Part shown: positions 19,082 to 27,384 of the stretch, piece after piece
How the letters are laid out: each line of letters opens with the position of its first letter
How positions within the stretch are numbered: the first letter of the stretch is position 1
Source of the DNA: an uncultured bacterium
Lineage (GTDB): Bacteria > Bacteroidota > Ignavibacteria > Ignavibacteriales > Melioribacteraceae
Direction of reading: 5' to 3'
DNA: 64,000 bases
Assembly: GCA_937936675.1 (NCBI GenBank)
Contig: CALDDL010000012.1
Location: forward strand, 1 to 64,000
Notes under the pieces: generated by a model
The model's input: the letters and a program-made list of their open reading frames with translations, nothing else
What the model was told of the DNA's origin: nothing
Database searches by the model: none
Position numbers and translations under genes: made by a program

Positions 19082-20099
19082 TAATATATTCCTTTGCAAG
19101 AATTTTAATTTGACTATAATCAACTTTGTTGGATTCTATATTATTTATTTGATTGGTAAATGTTTTTTTTTCAAATAACAATCCATATTTATCAGAAATT
19201 ACTTCTTTATTATAAATAGTATTAAGTGCTAAGGTAAGTGCTCCGTTTCCTAGTGCTTGAAGCAATATTGGATTTGTACCACCAAATTCATGTCCATGTA
19301 AATAACAAAAACAGTTTTTTAATAAATGATTTATTCTGCTAATGCTTGTTACCAATCCCAATTTGACTATTCTATTATCTTCTATCTGAATAATTTCATT
19401 ATGATAATTATCTGATTTTTTTAATTCCCCAACAACTACTAATCGCTTATTAGTGTTAGATTTGAGCAACTGTCTTATTAAAAAAAGTATATTATTATCA
19501 GGAATAATTCTTCCAATTATTAGATAATATGAATTAGTTTCAAACTCAATCGCCTCACTTTCAGAGATATAAGTATTTGCTCCATAACTGATATTTTTTG
19601 TATCTATTTTGAATTGATTTTTATAGAAAGAGGATATTTCTTTTGAATCGGCAATTAGATGATGAGCACAAATTTTTGAGATTCGAGCAGAAATATAAAA
19701 ATAACCTTTCCCAATTATATTCCATTTCTTGCGCCTCCATTCAATTCCGTCAACGCAAATAATTATTTTTCTGGAAGTAAATACTTTCTGCAAAAAAGCA
19801 AAAGGTGCATTTGCAATATTGACATAAAGGATAATATCACATTTAATAAAAAAAGAATGAAAAGTTGATTTGAAGGAATGAATAAATTGGGCAAGATTTT
19901 TTCTTTCTAATGTACTTATATTTATTCTTGAAATTTTATTTGAATCATAAGATTCCAAGAGTTTTATAGTATGCGGTCGTTCATACACAATAAAATTAAT
20001 ATCTCTATCAGACATATTAATTATAAGTTCTCTTATAAAGGTTTCAAATCCTCCATAGACAACATTGAATCCATGAGAACCGATAATGGCTATATTCAC
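19023..20099 (-). CDS. DUF1972-type glycosyltransferase (GT4-like)
   Basis: A 358-residue glycosyltransferase beginning MNIAIIGSHGFNVVYGGFE, the N-terminal Rossmann signature of the DUF1972/GT4 rhamnosyltransferase-like group. The C-terminal half carries the donor-binding domain with YLIIGRIIPDN, LGLV and CYLHGHEFGGTNPILLQALGNG (the E-x7-E-like region). The start codon is GTG. It is divergent from the GT2 gene starting at 20117 with only 17 bases between the start codons, so its promoter must overlap that gene. Its 3' end overlaps the beginning of the giant C25 gene, linking the glycan region to the T9SS protein. Confidence 0.88.
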   Translation of the reverse strand: MNIAIIGSHGFNVVYGGFETFIRELIINMSDRDINFIVYERPHTIKLLESYDSNKISRINISTLERKNLAQFIHSFKSTFHSFFIKCDIILYVNIANAPFAFLQKVFTSRKIIICVDGIEWRRKKWNIIGKGYFYISARISKICAHHLIADSKEISSFYKNQFKIDTKNISYGANTYISESEAIEFETNSYYLIIGRIIPDNNILFLIRQLLKSNTNKRLVVVGELKKSDNYHNEIIQIEDNRIVKLGLVTSISRINHLLKNCFCYLHGHEFGGTNPILLQALGNGALTLALNTIYNKEVISDKYGLLFEKKTFTNQINNIESNKVDYSQIKILAKEYINEKYNWKTVAEQYYELFQN

Positions 20100-20116
20100 A
20101 AAATTTTATATGAATT

Positions 20117-20995
20117 ATGAGTAATATCAAAAAGAAAAAAACTCTTTCACTTATAATGCCATTTTATAATTCAGAACGATTTATAAAGCAATCCAGCTCT
20201 TCACTATTAAATCAATCATTCGATAATTTTAATCTATTCTTAATCAACGATGGTTCGACTGATAATTCTTTAGAAATCATTAAGTCGTTCAAAGATAATA
20301 GAATAATTTTACTTAATAAAGAGCATAGTGGGATAATTGACTCTTACAATTACGCATTAAATTTTGCAGATACTCCGTTTGTGGCAAGAGTTGATTCTGA
20401 TGATATATATCTGAAAGATAAATTTAATCATCAAATTGCATTTTTAGAAAATAATAAAAATATCGATGCAGTAGGAACAGGAGTAAAATATATAGGAGAA
20501 AATAACAGAATTTTCCCGAAAAATATTTCACCTCCGACTGAACATAATCATATTATTAAAAATCTTTTTAATCTATCTCCTTCACTTTATACTCCCACGA
20601 TAGTTTTTAAGAATAATAATATTGATGAACTGAAATTAGAGAATGATTTTTACCCCGAAGACTTGAACTTTTTTCTGAGATTTGGTGCCACACATAAATT
20701 TTCAAATATACCAACGGTTTTAACTCATATTAGAATTACACAAAATGGATATTCCTCACAGCATTTCAATCAATTAATAAATGATTTTATAATTAAAAGA
20801 AAAGAGTTCCTAACCATGGACCATTATTCAAATATTGCATTTAAAGAGATCGATTTAGAAGAATTTATAATCAAACGTGAATTGCTTTCTGCATATCTCA
20901 ATTCACCATTATTGAAGTTACCAGAGATCTTTATTAAAACCATTAGAACTAATCCAAAAATATTTATAAAACTATTTAGAAAATTAATTTATTAA
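20117..20995 (+). CDS. Family 2 glycosyltransferase
   Basis: A 292-residue GT-A fold enzyme: LSLIMPFYNSERFIKQS at the N-terminus, NDGSTDNSLEII, and the metal-binding DSDD in FVARVDSDDIYLKDK (about residues 90-105), followed by YPEDLNFFLRFG. It probably transfers one sugar in assembly of a surface polysaccharide. It is the only plus-strand gene between 19 and 29 kb, lying between minus-strand glycosyltransferase genes; its last 12 bases overlap the 3' end of the convergent KpsS-like gene. A four-codon reading frame (ATG at 20110, stop at 20122) overlaps its start, possibly a leader. Very AT-rich, like the rest of this region. Confidence 0.9.
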   Translation: MSNIKKKKTLSLIMPFYNSERFIKQSSSSLLNQSFDNFNLFLINDGSTDNSLEIIKSFKDNRIILLNKEHSGIIDSYNYALNFADTPFVARVDSDDIYLKDKFNHQIAFLENNKNIDAVGTGVKYIGENNRIFPKNISPPTEHNHIIKNLFNLSPSLYTPTIVFKNNNIDELKLENDFYPEDLNFFLRFGATHKFSNIPTVLTHIRITQNGYSSQHFNQLINDFIIKRKEFLTMDHYSNIAFKEIDLEEFIIKRELLSAYLNSPLLKLPEIFIKTIRTNPKIFIKLFRKLIY

Positions 20996-22171
20996 TCTGG
21001 AAATCTCATCCACGCTCAATTCATATTTTTCATCCCAGAAATCAATATTTAGAAGAAAAGATTCTATATAAGCAGGCAAATTATGCGAGTCTAATTTATC
21101 GAAATATGTATTTCCGATAAAAATTACTTCCTTACCGATAATTTTAGCTAATAATCCGACCGATGAATTTATGGTAATGATAAATTCACACTCCTCAATT
21201 AGCTCATATATATTATTATTCGTTATATTAAAGCCAAGTATTTCTTTAAGACGAAAAACTTCTTCTATGAAATTAATATTTTCTTCAGCGGGATGAATTT
21301 TCACAACTATATTCATCCCTTTTTCAATCGCTATTTTATTTGCTGCATTTATTAAATCGAAATTGTCAAATGAAGAATGAAATAAGAGTTGAGAATCATC
21401 AGGAATTTGTAATGGGACTAGTATATATGGTTTTATAATTTGAGATTCATGTTTATCACTTCTATATAGAGAGCTAAGGAATAATTTAGTTTTAATTTTT
21501 TCTTTTATGCTTTTATTTGAAAGACGATGAATGCTATGAAACCAATAACCATATAAATCAATCATGTACAAATAGTTAATATTTTTCACTCTCCTTTCTT
21601 GAGGCAATAATGTCTCTGACTTTAATGTATTTATATAATTCTTGCGCCATTCATTATAATGAGATGTGTTAACTTGTAGATGAGACAATTGATCAATATC
21701 TGAATAAAGAGAGGAATTTGCATTAGTCCCTGTATTATCAATAAACATCTTCCCTTTGATATTGGACAATTCAAAATATTTGCAGTTAAGTCCAACATCA
21801 GATGCAAAATCTTCTAATGCTCGATCAATCACTCCAAGTCCATTAAAAATATAAGTTAATCTGAAAAAATATTTTTCATTCAACAGATGGAATAATTTTT
21901 TTGAATCCCGATAAATTAACGAGGCAGTGTGTTCATCTATCATACCTGAGTTAACTTCAAGGAACTCCTTTCTATTATTATCAACTGAGTCTGAACTCTT
22001 ATTTTTTTTTACTAGATAGATTTTTCTGCCTGAAGATCTTCCTATCAAATAAACAGAAAGGCGTATCGTTACAAATACAATTTCACACGAATATGATTTT
22101 AATACACGATTTAGTTTATCGAAAAATCTGTATTTCTGAATCGAATCTACGCTTGTAAGAATATATTTCAT
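20984..22171 (-). CDS. KpsS/LipB-like capsule polysaccharide biosynthesis protein
   Basis: A 395-residue protein whose C-terminal third matches the capsule-synthesis (KpsS/LipB) pattern: PYILVPLQIPDDSQLLFHS, then GMNIVVKIHPAEEN, ECEFIITINSSVGLLAKIIGKEVIFIG. In this family the HP and NSS segments belong to a GT-B-like nucleotide-sugar site, and members such as KpsS and KpsC are Kdo transferases that build a glycolipid primer for capsule. The N-terminal half is divergent. The start overlaps the stop of the GlfT2-like gene by 4 bases, so it is the last member of the coupled envelope unit. The exact activity is uncertain. Confidence 0.75.
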   Translation of the reverse strand: MKYILTSVDSIQKYRFFDKLNRVLKSYSCEIVFVTIRLSVYLIGRSSGRKIYLVKKNKSSDSVDNNRKEFLEVNSGMIDEHTASLIYRDSKKLFHLLNEKYFFRLTYIFNGLGVIDRALEDFASDVGLNCKYFELSNIKGKMFIDNTGTNANSSLYSDIDQLSHLQVNTSHYNEWRKNYINTLKSETLLPQERRVKNINYLYMIDLYGYWFHSIHRLSNKSIKEKIKTKLFLSSLYRSDKHESQIIKPYILVPLQIPDDSQLLFHSSFDNFDLINAANKIAIEKGMNIVVKIHPAEENINFIEEVFRLKEILGFNITNNNIYELIEECEFIITINSSVGLLAKIIGKEVIFIGNTYFDKLDSHNLPAYIESFLLNIDFWDEKYELSVDEISRLIN

Positions 22172-23055
22172 GTTATGGGATACTCTTTTTTCAATAGAAT
22201 TTTTCTTCTTGATGTAATACTCCCGATTAATAAACCCTCAACGAAAGAAAGTATATTATTAGGTTGATATTTTATTATACCTAATAGTTCAAATAGTATT
22301 ACTCGTAGTAAATTCCTAATTGTAAAATTTCTATGAGTCTTATATATAAATAAAATATTTCGAATAAATATTTTCTTTTTGAATTGCTTCATCATTGGGT
22401 ATTTATAGTTATAACGGAAAATGCTTAATAGTCTATAATTTTGTTTTGGATGATAGATAATAGATTTAGTAATTGTAACGGAGGGAATTCCCTTTTCAAT
22501 TGCTTCAAGATAATAATCAAAATTATCACCTTGTTCCCAATAGTAAGGATTCGGAAAACCAATAACTTTAATCGCACCCCGAGGAATTAATGTACCATTA
22601 AAATAATTTGCCGATTCAAGCATTTCATAATTTATTATTTCTTTTATATCAAGAGACAATTTACCATTTATATACAATCCAAAACATGGATCGTTAGTTG
22701 ACTTCTCGAGACATAATGAATTATAGATTTTGTTATTATCATTCACCCATTCAAGTAAATATTTTAATGAATTATGTTCAGGTTCATTGTCATCATCCAT
22801 ACACCAGGTTAAATCATAACCGGCGAAATAAGCATGCTTAATACCCGCAAAGAAACCTCCCGCACCTCCGCTATTCTTTTGTCTTATCGCTTCAACATAT
22901 TCTTGACTTTGCAAATACTCCCAAGTTCCATCATCGCTGGAATTATCTATAACGAATATCTTATCAATTTGATGACTTTGATTACATAATGAATCAATAC
23001 ATCTCTTTAAATATTCGAGTCGGTTATATGTTACAACTACAGCTGCAATTTTCAT
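22168..23055 (-). CDS. GlfT2-like family 2 glycosyltransferase (putative galactofuranosyltransferase)
   Basis: A 295-residue GT2 enzyme with VVVTYNRLEYLKRCIDSL, FVIDNSSDDGTWEYL, the glycine-rich NSGGAGGFFAGIKHA and the acidic WCMDDDNEPEHN motif (about residues 86-97). The NxGGAGGF element followed by W-x-DDD is characteristic of the GlfT1/GlfT2-related galactofuranosyl/rhamnosyl transferase group. It begins 4 bases inside the end of glf, which makes the product of that mutase, UDP-galactofuranose, the natural donor. The assignment of galactofuranose transfer is an inference from motif plus neighbour. Confidence 0.82.
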   Translation of the reverse strand: MKIAAVVVTYNRLEYLKRCIDSLCNQSHQIDKIFVIDNSSDDGTWEYLQSQEYVEAIRQKNSGGAGGFFAGIKHAYFAGYDLTWCMDDDNEPEHNSLKYLLEWVNDNNKIYNSLCLEKSTNDPCFGLYINGKLSLDIKEIINYEMLESANYFNGTLIPRGAIKVIGFPNPYYWEQGDNFDYYLEAIEKGIPSVTITKSIIYHPKQNYRLLSIFRYNYKYPMMKQFKKKIFIRNILFIYKTHRNFTIRNLLRVILFELLGIIKYQPNNILSFVEGLLIGSITSRRKILLKKEYPIT

Positions 23056-24152
23056 TTATTATAGACTATATTTTTATAAATATTTAAGGAATTCAAAACT
23101 GCTTGATCGATATTAAAGTATTTATACTCTCCTAATCTTCCTGCGAAATGAATGTTTTTATACTTTTTCGATAATCGAACATATTTTCTAAATTTTTCCA
23201 GATTATTTTTATCTCGTAATGGATAGCAAGCTTCTCCATTATCAGCAGGATATTCATAGCTAATTGTTGTTGAATCCGATTTCTGTCCGGTCATATATTT
23301 ATATTCACTAATGCGTGTGTAATTATTTTTTAGCTCGGGATAATTTATAACAGCGACGTCTTGAAAAAATTGAACAGGTATATTTTTTAAACGAATCTTA
23401 AGTGAACGATAGAATAATTCTCCGTAAGTGAAATCAAAGTATTCATCAATCTTACCAGTAAATATTAATCTATTAAATGAAATATTATTTACAATTTTGG
23501 AATAATCTGTGTTGAGTAATAGTTCGATTTTTTTACTAGAGACCATTCGATTAAACATTTCTGAATATCCTTGCGCAGGCATAATCTGATATTTATCAGA
23601 AAAGTAATATTCATTATTATTTAATCTTATTGGTATTCGAGAGCAAATTGATTTCGGCAATTCAGAAGGATACTTACCCCATTGTTTGTAACTATAATTT
23701 TTATAAAATGCTTCATATAGTTCCTTAGGTATTCGGTTTAGTAGATATTCCTCCGAATTATTTTCTTGCTTAAAATTCAAGACCGAAGAGATGAGAAACT
23801 TTTTTACTTCATTTATATTATTGAGTTTACATCCATAGAACTTATTTATTGTATCTCTATTAATCGGGAAATGGTATAATTTCCCTTGATAATTAATTTT
23901 AACTTTATGGTTATATGGGGTCCAAAGTGTGAAAAGTGAGAGGTATCTTTTTACTTCGATATTATTTGTGTGAAATATATGCGGGCCATATTTATGGATC
24001 AAAATATTATGAGAATCATAATAATCATAGCAGTTGCCTCCCAAATGATTTCTTTTATCAATTAGCAAAACAGAAGCTCCCCTATCATTTGCGAGCCGCT
24101 CTGCCAGTGAAATCCCCGATATACCCGCCCCCACTATTAAATAATCATACAT
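23052..24152 (-). CDS. glf: UDP-galactopyranose mutase
   Basis: FAD-dependent enzyme that interconverts UDP-galactopyranose and UDP-galactofuranose. The 366-residue length is typical of prokaryotic Glf. Visible are the FAD-binding YDYLIVGAGISGISLAERL with GGNCYDYYD, the HKYGPHIFHTN active-site segment, GKLYHFPIN, YKQWGKYPSELP, and the C-terminal GRLGEYKYFNIDQAV flavin loop. It overlaps the flippase gene by 8 bases upstream and the GlfT2-like gene by 4 bases downstream. Its presence implies that the glycan made here contains galactofuranose. Confidence 0.95.
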   Translation of the reverse strand: MYDYLIVGAGISGISLAERLANDRGASVLLIDKRNHLGGNCYDYYDSHNILIHKYGPHIFHTNNIEVKRYLSLFTLWTPYNHKVKINYQGKLYHFPINRDTINKFYGCKLNNINEVKKFLISSVLNFKQENNSEEYLLNRIPKELYEAFYKNYSYKQWGKYPSELPKSICSRIPIRLNNNEYYFSDKYQIMPAQGYSEMFNRMVSSKKIELLLNTDYSKIVNNISFNRLIFTGKIDEYFDFTYGELFYRSLKIRLKNIPVQFFQDVAVINYPELKNNYTRISEYKYMTGQKSDSTTISYEYPADNGEACYPLRDKNNLEKFRKYVRLSKKYKNIHFAGRLGEYKYFNIDQAVLNSLNIYKNIVYNK

Positions 24153-25389
24153 CAGTTACTATTCTCCGTTTATAAATAATAAATAACATAATGAGTGAAA
24201 TAAATGATTCAGTAATTAGGACTGAATATGCAGCACCAAAAACCGAGAGCAATGGAATTAAAATTAATAGTAAAGAGATATTTAATATTCCTCCGCACCA
24301 GATTATTTTATTAAATATTTTAGTCATTTCTAAATTTAGCATAATTTGTATTCCAAGAATATTGCTCACAAACACTGTAAATGGAATAAAGCAAATTATC
24401 TCAAATACTTTTATCGCCGGATAATAATTTTTTCCTGCAATCAGATGAATTATATTTTCCGAAAATAAATAGGCAATTATCGTAAGCAACAAAACTAATG
24501 AAGCTCCGATATACATAAAGAGTAAAAGTTCATTTATCGTTTTTTCTTTTTCGATTTTTATATTTCTGGATACTTGCGGAAAAAGCGATTGCCCAATAAT
24601 TGTAACCCCGCTCTGGAAAGCCAATCTAATTTTATCGGCGGCATTAAAAATTCCGACCATAGTATTATTTGTAATTATTCCCAATAAAAGATTATTAGAT
24701 GCAGTATATAGAGTTATTGCCCCTATACCTTTATATATTTTGAAACTATCAAATAATTCACTTTGAATTTCTTTTAACCGTGGAAGGATTATTTTAATTC
24801 GATAATGCCGAATGATAAATATTGTACTGATAGTCATAGTCATAAAAGATGAGAACAAATTTATTTGCATTAATTCAATAACTGAATTGTCGTCTATAAC
24901 TATACTGAAAATTAGTATAATAGATATTATTCTTATAGGGGCAATTATGAAAGTAGAATAATGCGTTAGTTCTTTCCCTAATAAAAACCATGTGGGATAG
25001 AGCGAATTATTGATAGCTATAAAAACTGAATATATTATAACAATAAGTAGTAAATACGATATATTCAAAAAGAATAAGATCAGTGATAATATAATAAGCG
25101 ATAAAACCGAAGATATTAATTTTACGAATTGTACCGTGGAGAACAATTTTGATATGTAAGATAAATCATTAGTGATGGCAATTTTTTGATTGGCTGAATA
25201 ATTAAATCCAAGGTCAATGAAATTCGCGAAATAGCTCGCTATCGCAGTAGAAAATATAACAAGCCCATAATTTTTTGGACCAAGAGTTTGAAGTAGATAA
25301 GGGAAGGTTATAAGTGGAGCTAAATAATTAATTAATTGTAGAGAAGTAAGAGACGTGAAACTACGGAATAAAATTCTGTAATTAAACAA
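24145..25389 (-). CDS. Wzx-type polysaccharide flippase (MOP superfamily)
   Basis: A 414-residue polytopic protein with about 12 hydrophobic helices. The N-terminal segment (SLTSLQLINYLAPLITFPYL, then LGPKNYGLVIFSTAIASYF) is the usual opening of O-antigen/exopolysaccharide flippases. It is predicted to move lipid-linked repeat units across the inner membrane. The gene begins 4 bases after the EnvC-like gene stop and overlaps glf, so it joins the cell-wall part and the glycan part of one operon. No polymerase (Wzy) was recognised in the window, so either export is polymerase-independent or Wzy is encoded elsewhere. Confidence 0.88.
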   Translation of the reverse strand: MFNYRILFRSFTSLTSLQLINYLAPLITFPYLLQTLGPKNYGLVIFSTAIASYFANFIDLGFNYSANQKIAITNDLSYISKLFSTVQFVKLISSVLSLIILSLILFFLNISYLLLIVIIYSVFIAINNSLYPTWFLLGKELTHYSTFIIAPIRIISIILIFSIVIDDNSVIELMQINLFSSFMTMTISTIFIIRHYRIKIILPRLKEIQSELFDSFKIYKGIGAITLYTASNNLLLGIITNNTMVGIFNAADKIRLAFQSGVTIIGQSLFPQVSRNIKIEKEKTINELLLFMYIGASLVLLLTIIAYLFSENIIHLIAGKNYYPAIKVFEIICFIPFTVFVSNILGIQIMLNLEMTKIFNKIIWCGGILNISLLLILIPLLSVFGAAYSVLITESFISLIMLFIIYKRRIVTDV

Positions 25390-25393
25390 TTAA

Positions 25394-26602
25394 TTACCTA
25401 CGAACTAACCACACTTCCGGATTCTGGAAATTTCGTTCATTCCAAATTTCGAAATGGAGAATTTTTCCTTCTAAACTTTCACTTATAGAGCCTAATATAT
25501 CTCCTCCTTTTACTTTATCTCCTTCTCTTACCTTTATATCTTTAATATGCCCATAAACAGTTCTAAATTCATTTTTATGAGTAATTATGAGTACAGTACC
25601 AAAGCCGGGGATATAATCTATGACAGACACGATACCTTCGCCGACATTATAAATATTGTCATCTCCTTTAACATTAATATCAATACCGTAATTGAGGGTT
25701 ACCGTATTCAATCTTTCATTTTTAATTTCGCCGAATTTACGAACGATTTTCCCGTCTCGTATAGGCCAAAGAAGTCTTCCCTTAAGCTGTCCAAATTCAG
25801 CGAGATTAGCATAATCATAATTATAATTAACTACCGGTTTGCCTTCTGCTTTTTTCTCTAATAATTTTGATTTCCTTTCTCGTTCTTTCTCTATTAGTTT
25901 TGAAATCAAATTCTTGATTTCAATTTCTGCTTTTCTTTTTTCGTCTATTTCTTCAGAGATAGCAACTTGATTTTTTTTCAATTTTGCAATTAATTCTTTC
26001 CTGTCGTTTTCTTTTTCGACCAGCGTTCCCTGTTCTAATTTTTTCTGATTTACCAAAAATTCTTTCTCATCATATTCTGAGTGAAGCTTCGATTTTAATG
26101 ATGCTAATTCCTTTCGATTATTTTTTAGATTCTCAATTGTTTTCTCATTACTCTCAGATATATATTGTAGGTATCTGATACGCATTACAGCCTGATTTAG
26201 AGAGGAAGAACTCAAGAGAAATTTGAATGGAGAAGAACCGATATTCTGATAAACCCAAACCAAATATTTAGAATATTTCTCACGCATTAAAGAAATTCTT
26301 TTTTCAATTATTGCAATTCGATTCTCAATACCTTTTATTTCTTTTAATTTAAGTTTTTCTTCACTTATGAGTGTATTAATTACTTTATTTAAGAGGAGAT
26401 TCTGTTTGGAAATTTTTTGAAGTGCATTGAGCGATTCTTTTTCTTTACTGCTGATCGAACGCAATTCTCTTTCTAAGGATACTATATCGTTGCGGAGTTG
26501 ATTTAGCTCCTTATTCTTTACTGCCACACTATCTTTGCCTTGACCAAATAGTACAGCAGAAATTAAAACTGTTATTAAAAATAATTTTTTAATTATTTCC
26601 AT
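25394..26602 (-). CDS. EnvC-like murein hydrolase activator (degenerate M23 domain)
   Basis: A 402-residue exported protein: signal peptide (1-20), a long coiled coil (about 25-250) and a C-terminal LytM/M23 domain. The M23 zinc site is incomplete: the first ligand motif H-x-G-x-D reads NYGIDI (His to Asn) and the catalytic H-x-H reads KILHFEIW (first His to Ile), while YGHI is kept. This combination of coiled coil plus inactive LytM domain is the EnvC pattern, in which the protein activates amidases at the division septum and does not cut peptidoglycan itself. It overlaps the DUF4292 gene by 10 bases and precedes the flippase by 4. Confidence 0.87.
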   Translation of the reverse strand: MEIIKKLFLITVLISAVLFGQGKDSVAVKNKELNQLRNDIVSLERELRSISSKEKESLNALQKISKQNLLLNKVINTLISEEKLKLKEIKGIENRIAIIEKRISLMREKYSKYLVWVYQNIGSSPFKFLLSSSSLNQAVMRIRYLQYISESNEKTIENLKNNRKELASLKSKLHSEYDEKEFLVNQKKLEQGTLVEKENDRKELIAKLKKNQVAISEEIDEKRKAEIEIKNLISKLIEKERERKSKLLEKKAEGKPVVNYNYDYANLAEFGQLKGRLLWPIRDGKIVRKFGEIKNERLNTVTLNYGIDINVKGDDNIYNVGEGIVSVIDYIPGFGTVLIITHKNEFRTVYGHIKDIKVREGDKVKGGDILGSISESLEGKILHFEIWNERNFQNPEVWLVRR

Positions 26603-27384
26603 TCAATTTTTTCTACATCAGAAGGTAGTTTTATAGTTAAATCAGGTAATTCATTATTTACGGTCATAGTTCTATAATTTATTTTGAGTCTCTGATCGCT
26701 AATAGGATAATTCAAATCAATAGTAGAAGGAAGCTGAACCGAATTAAACTCTCGAAACATACTATAATTACCTTCTAAAATACCTTCACCATTCTGACTA
26801 GTAATTCGATATTCTCTTATGGCAAGATTTCCTTTATTAGCGATGTATAGTTCTTCTTTTTTTGTGATCGGGTCTTTATAGATAAATGAGAAAAGATCGC
26901 TTGTTACTTCAAAACGATCAGGTTTTAATTGTAATTTATCTGAAAAATTAATTGAGCCTACTAATCCATTAGTTAAATCATCAAGCTCTATATCTATTTT
27001 CAATAATTTTTTTATTATTCCTTTTTTTACTTTTCCATAATAAAGTTGATTATTCATAACATCAAAATATTGGAAATTGTTTTCTGCTATTAAAATCTGT
27101 GCGAGATCGATTCCAAAAGGACCGAATAATGATATTTTTAATGAATCGGGTTTTTTAACCAGTACTTCGATATTACTTGTAGCATTTATGGCATCAGTCC
27201 TAATAGTTATCGAACCTACACCTCGGAATGTCCTTATGTTTCTTCTGTTCGATTCCAACCTTCTCATTAATCTATCGGTTGACATACTTGCTTCGGGTGA
27301 GCTTTGCTGTTCAGGAACACATGCAACCATAAATAATAACATTGCGAAATAAAGCATAATTCTTCTTATTGAAAAAATTTTCAC
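26593..27384 (-). CDS. DUF4292/LolB-like lipoprotein
   Basis: A 263-residue lipoprotein: a hydrophobic signal ending in the lipobox LLFMVAC, with lipidated Cys near residue 22. The body (RTFRGVGSITIRTD ... VLVKKPDSLKISLFGPFGIDLAQILI) has the LolB/LppX-type half-barrel pattern of the DUF4292 family, common in Bacteroidetes and Chlorobi. LolB-like proteins carry or receive lipids or lipoproteins at the outer membrane; the precise client of DUF4292 proteins is not established. Its start overlaps the TPR gene by 4 bases and its end overlaps the EnvC-like gene, so all three are translationally coupled. Confidence 0.83.
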   Translation of the reverse strand: MKIFSIRRIMLYFAMLLFMVACVPEQQSSPEASMSTDRLMRRLESNRRNIRTFRGVGSITIRTDAINATSNIEVLVKKPDSLKISLFGPFGIDLAQILIAENNFQYFDVMNNQLYYGKVKKGIIKKLLKIDIELDDLTNGLVGSINFSDKLQLKPDRFEVTSDLFSFIYKDPITKKEELYIANKGNLAIREYRITSQNGEGILEGNYSMFREFNSVQLPSTIDLNYPISDQRLKINYRTMTVNNELPDLTIKLPSDVEKIEWK

